Source: Furcasterigmium furcatum
Lineage: Eukaryota > Ascomycota > Sordariomycetes > Glomerellales > Plectosphaerellaceae
DNA length: 64,000 nucleotides
Direction: 5' to 3'
Assembly: GCA_001599815.1 (NCBI GenBank)
Contig: BCIA01000001.1
Location: 3,290,934 to 3,354,933 of the forward strand
Shown here: positions 1 to 9,413 of the stretch, one piece after another
How positions within the stretch are numbered: position 1 is the first letter of the stretch
Layout: the number at the start of each line of letters is the position of its first letter
Notes under the pieces: generated by a model
The model's database searches: none
Seen by the model: only the letters and a program-made list of their open reading frames with translations
Told to the model about the DNA's origin: nothing
Program-made: the position numbers and the translations under genes

Positions 1-2687
1 CTGTTCCAGCCAGAAACATCACAGAACCCCATTCGCCTCGGTCAACTGATGGATTCGCCCTCGAGCCTCCACACACTTTCGATGCCTATGGTCCTGGGGC
101 TCAGCAGCAACAACCTGGTCTTCCATACGACAACCAAGAAGAGGAGTGGGTACAGCGACAGCAGCAAGCGCTTCCCGGCAGCGGCATTGGCAGTCTCTCC
201 CGGTCCAAAACCCGAAAGGTGAAACTGGTCCAAGGTGCCGTTCTCAGTCTTGATTATCCCGTGCCCAGCGCGGTTAAGAATGCCGTCGAGGCATGCTACA
301 CTGTTGGCGAAGAGGGCCAACGTGAGGAGTTTACCAAGATGCGATACACGGCGGCTACTTGTGATCCCAACGACTTCACGATTCGGAATGGCTACAACCT
401 GCGTCCTCGCATCTACAATCGGCACACGGAGCTCATGATCGCGATCACGTACTACAACGAGGATAAGGTCCTTCTCGCACGAACGCTTCATGGGACAATG
501 GAGAATATTCGCGACATCGTGAACCTCAAGAAGTCCCGGTTCTGGAACCAAGGCGGCCCGGCTTGGCAGAAGATCGTCGTCTGTTTGATCTTCGATGGCA
601 TCGACAACGTCGACAAGAGTGTTTTCGATGTACTCGCGACAGTTGGCATCTACCAAGATGGCGTCATCAAGAAGGACGTCAACGGCAAGGAAACTGTTGC
701 GCACATCTTCGAGTATACCAGCCAGATCTCCGTTACGCCAGACCAGCAACTCGTCCGACCCGCTCGAGACGGCGACGCTTCTCGGAACCTGCCGCCTGTT
801 CAGCTCATGTTCTGCCTGAAGCAGAAGAACAGCAAGAAGATCAACTCTCATCGATGGCTTTTCAATGCGTTCGGGCGCATGCTGAACCCGGAGGTTGCAA
901 TCTTGATCGATGCAGGGACGAAGCCTGGCCCTCGGTCTCTGCTCGCTCTGTGGGAAGGGTTCTACAACGACAAGGTACCTAGACACGACACCATCTCCGT
1001 CTTCTTTGCGAGAGTAAGATTGATGGAAGTATGAAACTAACTAGCCATAGGACCTGGGAGGAGCTTGCGGCGAGATCCATGCGATGCTGGGCAAACGTGG
1101 CAAGAAGCTGCTCAACCCGCTGGTGGCTATCCAAAACTTCGAGTACAAGATTTCGAACATCCTGGATAAGCCCCTCGAAAGTGCCTTCGGGTACGTGAGC
1201 GTTCTACCAGGCGCATTCTCCGCGTATCGGTTCAGGGCCATCATGGGCCGTCCTCTTGAACAATACTTCCATGGCGACCACACACTGTCAGCTGTCCTAG
1301 GAAAGAAGGGCATCGATGGTATGAATATCTTCAAGAAGAATATGTTCCTTGCGGAAGACCGCATTCTGTGCTTCGAGTTGGTGGCGAAGACGGGCCAGAA
1401 ATGGAAGCTCTCCTACATCAAGGCAGCCAAGGGCGAAACCGACGTGCCCGAAGGTGCGGCCGAGTTTCTATCCCAGCGCCGCCGATGGTTAAATGGATCG
1501 TTTGCCGCTTCGCTCTACGCCCTGATGCATTTTGGGCGCATCTACGGAAGTGGCCACAACGTCATCCGGTTATTCTTCCTGCATATCCAGCTCATCTACA
1601 ACTTCGTCAACCTCTTGTTCAGTTGGCTGTCTCTTGCCTCCTACTGGCTGACAACGGCCGTGATCATGGATCTCGTCGGGACCCCTGACCCTGAGCGAGA
1701 ATACCACGGCTGGCCTTTTGGAGATACGGCGAGCCCCATCGTCAATGTTTTCGTTAAGTACATCTATCTTCTGTTTGTACTGCTGCAGTTCATCCTGGCC
1801 CTCGGCAATCGACCCAAGGCCTCTCGCCGGACATACGTGGCATCGTTTGCTATTTTTGGTTGCATCCAGGCGTACATCTTTGTCCTGACAGGATATCTGG
1901 TGGTCCTGGCTCTGAGCAAGCCAATTGGGGAACAGATTTCTTTCGCATCGGGCAGCGAATTTGCGGACACATTCTTCGGCGCAAGAGAGGGTGTGGCCGG
2001 AGTCATCCTCCTCGCCCTCGTCACAATCTACGGCCTGAATTTCCTGGCATCTTTCCTCTACCTCGACCCGTGGCACATGTTCCACTCTTTTCCCCAGTAC
2101 CTCATCCTCATGTCGACGTATGTCAACATCCTCATGGTCTACGCCTTCAACAACTGGCACGACGTGTCTTGGGGAACCAAAGGTTCTGATGCAGCCGATT
2201 CGCTGCCATCCGCACACATCGTCAGGGGCAAAGACTCGAAAGAGGCAATGGTAGAAGAGGTCGAGAAGGAGCAAGAGGACATCGACACCTTGTTCGAGGC
2301 GACGGTGAGGAGAGCGCTTGAACCGGTGCACGAGGAAAACGAATCTGCCGAGGTCAACAGCGCGGAAGACTCGTACAAGTCTTTCAGAACCGGACTGGTG
2401 GTATCTTGGCTTGTTTCCAATGTCGTTGTCATCATTCTGGTCACGAGCGACGACTTCATGACTCTGGGCGTTCCTGTAAGTTCTCCTCGGGGGCAGAGAA
2501 GAGGACTGGTGTGGATGTGTTCGACGTGTGTGCTAAAGATCTCTTCCAGGAAGCCGCAAAAAGCCGCACTCCGTTCTATTTCCAGGTGCTCCTCTACGCG
2601 ACAGCTGCGCTTTCGATTATCCGGTTCTTCGGATTTCTGTGGTTTTTGGGTAAGACGGGCATCATGTGCTGCTTCTTGCAGAAGTGA
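1..2687 (+). CDS. Class III chitin synthase, 5' end outside the window
   Basis: This is a membrane glycosyltransferase that polymerises UDP-GlcNAc into cell wall chitin. The exons are <1-974, 1051-2475 and 2550-2687; both introns are about 75 bp, in phase 0, with clean GT/AG ends. The frame is open from base 3 to the window edge, so the start and probably several dozen residues are missing; 844 residues are visible. The acidic motif LAEDR and the catalytic QRRRW motif (about 1474-1488) are present. They are followed by several hydrophobic segments and a conserved hydrophobic C-terminus ending shortly before the stop. Wording such as GGPAWQKIVVC and EYKISNILDKPLES matches class III enzymes (Neurospora chs-1, Aspergillus chsB) rather than class I or II. 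An acidic loop (about 2225-2370) lies between the last two membrane blocks. Nothing looks broken. Confidence 0.95.
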
Positions 2688-2939
2688 AGGGAATTAGGAT
2701 CTTCGGTATCTCACTAAATTCAGGGCTCGTGCGACTGCGTCGTAAGGGAGGCCCTCCTCAAGCACCATACCATGCCCCGTCACCAGTGTTCTGTTTGTCA
2801 TCTCAACAGTGTCTGACGCGGGAGGGAATGAACATATATATACCAAATACTCATGTGGACGTCAAGCACGGCCTTTGGTCGAATGTTGTCTAAACAGTGC
2901 TTGAGACTACACAAGGTGTTTCTGAAAAGAAGCCTCCCC

Positions 2940-3256
2940 TTAACACTCCTGCGGGAGCGTCTCGGCCAGAAGCGACACCCTCTCGCACCCTTTTGGGATC
3001 TCATTCGTGAACCGCAGGGGCGTGTGTCCGTCAAACTCCAGATCACATACGTACAGCTTGGTGCTCACCCCAGACGAGCACCCGAGTCGGTTACCGCCAC
3101 ACTTCAACTCGCACTGGAGGTAGGACCAGTGCTCAGTGATGCGGGGAGCAGGGTAGAGATACACCAGGGTGTCGTCGTTGGAGAGAACTGCGGCATAGAG
3201 GTCGACTCCCGGCCGGTCAGCCCTTCGCGCGATTCCCAGGGGCAGTGGATCCCAGT
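2940..3256 (-). pseudogene. Possible gene remnant, Cys-containing C-terminal segment
   Basis: On the minus strand a frame of about 105 codons is open. It reads protein-like, with tryptophans, a YLYPAPRITEHW-type stretch and four cysteines (QCELKC, LGC and a final EC just before the stop). Upstream it runs into an in-frame stop with no convincing start or acceptor site, so it is either the last exon of a diverged gene or a fragment of one. I do not recognise the family. It could also be chance. Confidence 0.25.
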
Positions 3257-3426
3257 ATCGTCAAGCGATGGACTAGTAAGCTCGTGGTAATGCAGTGCAG
3301 GTGTCGGACTGTTGGAACATGGATGTATCCGCTTGAGATTTCGTATTCGGCGGCCCGCGGGAAAACTTCTTCCGCTTACCTAACTTGAACATCTGCGTGT
3401 GTCGTAAGAATCGCCGGTAGAGCATG

Positions 3427-3600
3427 AAGGGCGTTCCGCAGGGTGACTTCCCCTGAGATCATCCGGCACCTGGTCTGGAAAGGGGCCGACATCGCTGCAC
3501 GCACTGACCACGGCCACACCCCAAAAGAAACAAGGAGTCGGCCGCCGCAATCTTGGATATGGGCGCGGATCTCACCATCGGCGGCTTGGAGGGTGTCTGA
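3427..3600 (+). pseudogene. Ankyrin-repeat gene remnant with a frameshift
   Basis: One frame reads PEIIRHLVWKGADIAARTD followed by HGHTPKE, which fits the ankyrin consensus (helix pair, then GAD-turn, then D-GxTP). About 60 bases later the next repeat-like piece, AILDMGADLTIGG, appears in a different frame and soon hits a stop. No start codon or longer reading frame surrounds it. I read it as a decayed ankyrin-repeat gene. An unspliced exon pair is less likely, because no splice signals sit at the frame change. Confidence 0.45.
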
Positions 3601-3939
3601 CGCAGCCCAGCAGCTCTGTACTCGCATGCACCATATTGATGTTAGTGTCTACGCCGCCTCGCAAAATACGGTAATACCTCAGGAAGGGATAGCCGCTCCA
3701 CACCGTATTGTGTCAAGTGGCAGCAAAGACATGGTCCATAGTTGAATAAGTATGCATTCTTGGCCGGTAATGAGTACACGGCCACGCTCTTATCGCCTAC
3801 CTAGCTCCCCTCGACTTGCTCCAGTGGCTGGCACATCGACTCCATCTCCGCGAGCCACATCCACGTCTGTGTGCACTGTGGCATCTTCAAGTCGGGACTG
3901 TTTCGTCACACCGGCAAGAGGGTCGAAGAAGGGATGACC

Positions 3940-4075
3940 GCCCGGCTTCGGAACGATCACGTCTACCAGCAGCCTTCAAATCGAGCCTCAGGAAATCGAG
4001 ATAGTTGCCCCCTCGACCCGGGAAAATTGAGATAGCTTCTTACTCAACCAGAGGCAATTCCAAGGACTGCCTAAT
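3940..4075 (+). repeat. Diverged copy of a dispersed element carrying about 30-bp tandem units
   Basis: The segment GTCTACCAGCAGCCTTCAAA, followed by two roughly 30-bp units that start GAAATCGAGATAG and GAAAATTGAGATAG, resembles the reverse strand of 34,785-34,950. There GTCGACCAGCAGACTTCAGA is followed by four units of the same type. The order of blocks is the same in both places, so these are two inverted, diverged copies of one element. Confidence 0.5.
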
Positions 4076-4395
4076 CGACTTCGAGCAGCTCTGAAGACAA
4101 CCTATCTGGACGGTAATACCACTAGAACGGCCATGTATTCTACGACCGCCGTGGGCGGGTTGCTCCCCGTAGATGCCAACAATAGCCGTAGCAGCACCCA
4201 CTAAGGATGGTCCAGGACTCTGCATTCCGAAGAGGAGACGATCTTAGTATCGCCGAGATCTGAATTCAGCTCCACTCTCTCGCTGTTCCCATCTCTAGTT
4301 GAACACACTGGCCCCAGCAAGCATCTGAGACAAGTTGTATTATTGAAAAATAGGCTGAGTACTGTTGCTTGTCTCTTAGACACGCCCGTAACGAA

Positions 4396-5214
4396 TTACT
4401 CATCTCCCGTGGCAAACTCCCCCTTCCTCAGCTTCTCGCTCAAAACTTCGTTCGCTTCAAAGTAGCAGCCCAGATCCTTCCGCTTGTCCAGGAGAAGGTC
4501 AATTACCAGGCGGCCAAACACGATTGATCCATTGGGGTCCAGGTGTGTCCTATCACCTGGGGCATAGTTATAGAAATCCGCGTTTTCCTGTCCAATCGCG
4601 TTTATGTAGTCAGTGCTGGCTGAATTGAGGTCGAGGGCCGTCGCTCCGACTGCCTCAGCGGCTCGAAGAGCGGCCGCCGAGTGTTCACTCAGGTTCTCAA
4701 TGACTTTTCCGTCCTCAAACGTGCGCCGGGTTAGGGATGTGATGATGATCTAGCGATAGTCAGTTTACGGCCTCGCAAGGCTTGAAAGGCTCGATTCCAA
4801 TCGTACAGGAGTCCCGCCGGCTTCAGTTACTTCGTTGCACATCCTTTCAAGGTTGGCCTGGAATTGCTCCAGAGTGAGATGGGCCTCCGGCTTCTGGTCG
4901 TTGTGACCGAACTGGATTGTGACAATAGGTTGAAAGTCTGTGGCATTTGCCGCCACAGCCTCGAGGGCCTGGCTCCACAGCCCACGGGCCCTGAAGGTGT
5001 GCGTCGTCGTGCCGCCCAGAGCAAGGTTGAGGGTGTCTGATGGAGACTTCACGAAAGACCCGAACCCGTCCCCCCAGCCGGCGCCGGGAGTAACCGTCGA
5101 GTCCCCAGCGAGAACGAAGTAGGGCGGCTTCTGGGGAGAATTCTGAGGCAGGGCAGCGCCAACGGGGGACTGATAGAGGAGGGCAGCCATCGAGGCGACT
5201 GTGCTGAGTTTCAT
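4396..5214 (-). CDS. Secreted SGNH/GDSL esterase, rhamnogalacturonan acetylesterase-like (CE12 type)
   Basis: This enzyme probably removes acetyl groups from rhamnogalacturonan outside the cell. Reading 5' to 3' on the minus strand, the exons are 5214-4807 and 4749-4396, giving 252 residues; the 57-bp intron is phase 0. A signal peptide (residues 1 to about 20) starts the protein. The SGNH catalytic signature is complete: GDS with the nucleophile near residue 39, GHND near 103-106, and DRTH with Asp202 and His205. The second exon text (IITSLTRRTF, NAIGQENAD, FGRLVIDLL) is typical of rhamnogalacturonan acetylesterases. It is divergent from the rhamnogalacturonan lyase at 6412, and the two would act on the same polymer. 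A CCTCCAAT box lies about 200 bp upstream. The substrate is inferred from the family. Confidence 0.88.
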
Positions 5215-6411
5215 TCTGTCAAGATGAGAGCTAGGACAATGGGGAAATTGTTTGAAGCAGGTTGAATGTGGTTGAGAAGGGAGTTAGCAGGCAAGGTGTT
5301 GCTCGGCAACAGGAACAGTAATTCAACAATCTCGAGGCCTCTGAGGCTTCAACTTATACTGTGACACTTCCGTGAGAGATGGAACCAGCACTTCGCGTGG
5401 CAGTACATATTGCCATTGGAGGAACATTGCAAAAGTGAGTTGTCGGGGTAGCGCTGCTGATCGCGGAGAAATTTTCGTTCGGAGGCCGAATTATCACGAG
5501 AGGCCATGTTGTTTTCAGGTTTCTACGGAAAGGAGTTGAGGGCATACCGGGTCAAAGGATGTCGTCCCCGCGCATTACCCCTGATGAGGATTCGTGGGGA
5601 AGATCGATCATCAACAAACACAGCCCATTCGGGCGCCTTTAGCTCCCGTGGACTGCATGCAACGGCGGCGTGGAGTGCGGGGAAGCTCGGTGCAATGCCC
5701 CGCGAGGTGCGACGATGAGGTCGAATCTGCCAGGCACAGCAGTGCCACACTTGCATAAACTAATGATCGTTGATGCGACTCTTCGGGCCGAGCAGAACCC
5801 GAGCTCTTGTGACCCTGGCTCTATGGAGGGAAGCACCGAGCTGTAACACAGAGGTCCACGGCTGCGGACGTCTTTTTCAGGAACAGTCGTCGATTTCTCG
5901 GTGATGAGATGGAGTTGATCCAGCTTTCTATACCAGGTTTGCGATTAGACAGCAGATCACTTAGTATAATATCAACTAACGAGTCTCAATACTTCGCCTA
6001 TAGAATTGGTCCACTGGGCCAGGTGCCTCATCCTTACCACTTACGGTGGGCTAAGATTTTCGCGACCCGTATACCAGCGCTGAAGCGACTTCTCCGGGTC
6101 TCCGCAACCCAGCAGCGAGGTCGGGGGTTCTGGCACCGACGCAATTCGCCCAGCGATCTTCTCGGCTCAGATTATCCCGCGAAGAAACATGGTCCAGAAT
6201 GCGGTGCCGCAAAAGAATGTCGTCAGTCTTCTTTACCCCACAGTTGGTATTGATTGTAGGCGCGGGGGCCCCAGGCCAGGGGGTAACTCACATCTGGGGT
6301 TCGATATATAAACGTGACGACGGGATGGGATCGACTTACTGATGGCAGAGAGGACCTGCATCACCCCTCTATCTCCTTCTTTGAAGATTGATTATTCTCA
6401 AGCCTGCTGAG
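5215..6411. promoter_or_regulatory. Shared intergenic region between the divergent esterase and lyase genes
   Basis: This 1.2-kb gap holds no credible gene. A TATATAAA box is at 6305-6312, about 100 bp before the lyase ATG. CTGGGG (6293-6298) fits the CreA-type SYGGRG consensus. ATTGGAGG at 5415-5422 (CCTCCAAT on the esterase strand) fits the published galacturonate-regulator element CCNCCAAT. The function of these sites is inferred from sequence only. Confidence 0.4.
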
Positions 6412-8466
6412 ATGCGTTCCTTCGGTCTCAAGTTGGCCGCGGCGGTTGCCGCTCTGTTCTCGCATGTTGCAGCAGAGCTGACCACAACAGAGACCTCGAC
6501 TCACTACATTCTTCAGAATGACCGGCTTTCCGTTGCTGTGAGTAAGAGCAACGGTCAGGTCGTGGATCTGAGCCTGGATGCTGTCGACATGCTGGGTCCC
6601 GTCAGCGGCAACACCGGCAAGGGACCGTACCTTGACTGCAGCTGCACACCCAGCGGATTCTGGACGCCCGGTGGCACCGCCAGGTTTCAGCTCGTTGAGG
6701 GCGTGGACTCGACTGGAACTCCTTACGGCGGCGTCATCATGGGAGACACGTTCGCCGCCACTAATCAGTCTCTGTACCAGTACTGGTTTCTGAGGGGCGA
6801 GGAGACGGGCTTGCACATGTTCTCTCGGGTCACTTACTTCAATGAGTCTCGACCTTTCCTGCGCGGCCTCGGAGAGCTGCGCACACTCTTCAGGCCCAAC
6901 ACGAATTTGTGGACGCATCTCGTTGGCAGCAAGGACAACTGGGCTCCCATGGTGTCCCGTGCAGGGAGTGCCGGGGCCACGACGGTGCAGGATGCGACGA
7001 GTTATATTGGGGATACCCCCGACGACCCGTACGCGTCGCAGTACTCCGACTACTTCACCAAGTACACCTTCTCCGAACTCTGGCGTGATCACGACGTCCA
7101 CGGCCAGTACTCAGACGGCAGTACTTCACCGGATGGAAACACCTACGGGGCCTGGCTCGTCCACAACACCCGCGAAACGTACTACGGCGGCCCTCTGCAC
7201 TCGTGAGTGAGCTTCCGTATTTCACGCCTCAAGAGTACGCTGCTAACCATCTGCAGTGATCTAGTGGTTGACGGGATTGTCTACAATTACATGGTGTCGG
7301 GTCATCACGGCGCCCCTGTGCCTAATATCACCCACGGGTTCGACCGGACCTTCGGACCTCAGTTCTACTACTTTAACCGCGGTACACCGGAGTCGTCTAT
7401 CGAGGATCTGAGGCAGGACGCGGCTCAGTTTGCAGACCCTGAATGGAATGCCGAATTCTACGACAGCATCGCCGAGCACGTGCCCAACTACACGCCGTCG
7501 TCGCAGCGCAACAGCTTCACAGCAAGCATCAAGCTACCGAAGCAAGCCAAGCGAGCCGTTGCCGTGCTGTCCGAGAACAAGCAGGACTTCCAGCTCAACG
7601 TCTTCGACGTGAAGGCACTCCAGTACTGGGCCGATGTTGGGCCCGACGGCAGCATCAATATCCCACGCGTTAAGGAGGGCACGTACAGGCTGACGGTCTA
7701 CGCGGACGGCGTCTTTGGGTGGTTCATCCAGGATGACGTCAAGGTGAAGCAGGGCTCCCCTTGCGGCAAGGCGAAATTTGAATGGAAAGAGGAGTCCGCA
7801 GGCAAGGAGATCTGGAGGATCGGCACGCCGGACAAGTCGGCCGGTGAATACCGCCACGGCTACGCCCCGGACACGTCCAAGCCGCTGCAGCCAGAGGAGT
7901 ATCGCATCTACTGGGCCAACTGGGACTTCCCCAAAGACTTCCCCGAGGGCGTCAACTTCAAGGTGGGCGAGAGCAAAGAGGATGTTGACTTCAACTACAT
8001 CCACTGGAGTGTTTTCGGCGGCAGGGCCAACTTCGTGCGCCCGGAACCGGTGCTCGACAACGTGAACAACTGGACGATCGAGTTCGACCTCAAGCAGCAT
8101 CAGTTCAGGGGCGCAAAGACGGCAACCCTCACCGTGCAGTTCGCGGGTGTCAGGACGGCCAACGGCAACGACAAATGGGGCGGGAATTTCGAACCATACA
8201 GCAACCTGCCATACACCGTGGGGCTCAACGGGGCCGAGGAGGAGACCTGGGTCATCCCGTACTGGCGGTCGGGCTCCTGCGGCGTTCGTAGCCAGGTCGT
8301 CTGCCAGAACATCGAGCATCAGTTCCGTTTCTCCGTCGAAAGCCTCAGGACCGGCAAGAACGAGATCGTCCTGAGCCTGCCGTATAACGCGACGAGGGTC
8401 GAGCCGGCGTTGCTGCCCGGCTCCATGTATGTGCAGTACGACGCTCTGCGCTTCGAGTTGGACTAG
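6412..8466 (+). CDS. Secreted rhamnogalacturonan lyase, PL4 family
   Basis: This lyase cleaves the rhamnose-galacturonate backbone of rhamnogalacturonan I by beta-elimination outside the cell. The exons are 6412-7202 and 7257-8466, with a phase-2 intron of 54 bp, giving 666 residues. I chose the ATG at 6412 over an upstream in-frame ATG at 6388 because it starts a normal signal peptide (MRSFGLKLAAAVAALFSHVAA). The large N-terminal catalytic beta-sandwich contains VGSKDNWAPM and VSGHHGAPVPNITHGFDR, the region where the family's catalytic Lys and His lie. A middle domain of fibronectin type III style follows (PKQAKRAVAVLSE, with VKEGTYRLTVYADGV), then a C-terminal carbohydrate-binding-like domain from about GKEIWRIGTPDKSAGE. 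The length fits PL4 enzymes. Its divergent neighbour is the acetylesterase. Confidence 0.93.
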
Positions 8467-9413
8467 GGCTTTTGTCAACAAGACTGTTGGGCGTAGGCGA
8501 AGATGACCAGCTTAAGCCTAGGCCAATTCATCTTTCTCGCCCGTCCAATACTTCTTCGCTCTCCTGAATACATACAATTTACGAAGATCGACAATGTTCA
8601 CATGATGCCCGTGAGATGTGGGGAGCAGATCTGTCACCGCCGAGCAGAGGAGTCCCTCGAACCAAGGCACGGATGAATGGCTGTCGTCCGCTTCGAGGCT
8701 CGGATTCTCCCGGCCTGCAGATTCCTGTGCATTGTTTACCCGGAGCACCGAGATCCATTATGACATGCATGCCCCGTGCGTCCTTCTGAGAGAAAATCTG
8801 GCTCTCCTCGTCCTTCCAGGTTGCATCCCCCCTCCTTTTCGCTTGGCTCCGAGTTCGCGAATCTCTCCCATACGATGTTGCTGGCTGGTTCAGCTTGTGT
8901 GCCTGCAACTCAAGCAGCCAGAGCCACCCCTTGGGAGTAGTGGAACGATGAGTTGTTCTCTCATTCTTCTCTGCCAACCGGCCGGATTGCCGGACCAATG
9001 ATTGCCGAAGTACCAGCCGGCGCAGCAACTGCCGAGTCGGGATTGACGTGTTCCCCGCACGCCAACGGCTGCCCAAGATATGTCGACAATACAGGCTGAA
9101 TGATACGGTAACATCCGCAAATACCCCTCGGACTAGTCCAGGGCCAAGCGAGGAAATAACATCAAAATGCGGAAAGGAACGCCACTGAGGGCGGGACAAG
9201 CTCAAAAGAGCTATGCGTGGGGCAGGAAAAGGAGAGGAGGATCGGCGCGTCATAGCCCGCGACTTATACGGATGTGCAGACGTCGTGCCGCAAGGATGCG
9301 CTGATGAGGGATCAGGCGGTGGTAGATAAATAGAGGATGGGATCTGCAGAATCCGAGCAATTTAGGTGATGCAACGGCATCAAGAGCTTCAACCTTGTTT
9401 CCGATATCTTGCA
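8467..9413. promoter_or_regulatory. Intergenic region with two adjacent CGG-N11-CCG sites upstream of GH67
   Basis: No credible gene is seen here. Two inverted-triplet sites, 8991-9007 and 9018-9034, both have the spacing CGG-N11-CCG and lie 10 bp apart, about 400 bp before the GH67 ATG. A GATAAATA stretch at 9325-9332 may serve as a TATA element. The 5' part (8467 to about 8600) is probably the 3' end of the lyase transcript. Confidence 0.35.

Larger units (their letters stand above)
2688..4395. other. Gene-poor stretch with decayed coding remnants
   Basis: No intact gene can be built in these 1.7 kb. Three separate remnants are listed on their own: a Cys-containing minus-strand segment, an ankyrin-like segment with a frameshift, and a 30-bp repeat related to one at 34.8 kb. 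The rest is probably the chitin synthase 3' end followed by non-coding sequence. No transposase or reverse transcriptase motif is seen. Confidence 0.5.

Noticed and set aside
8579..9253. 224-codon minus-strand frame upstream of GH67
   Set aside because: Arg/Ser/Pro-rich low-information protein in a promoter region; no family features.
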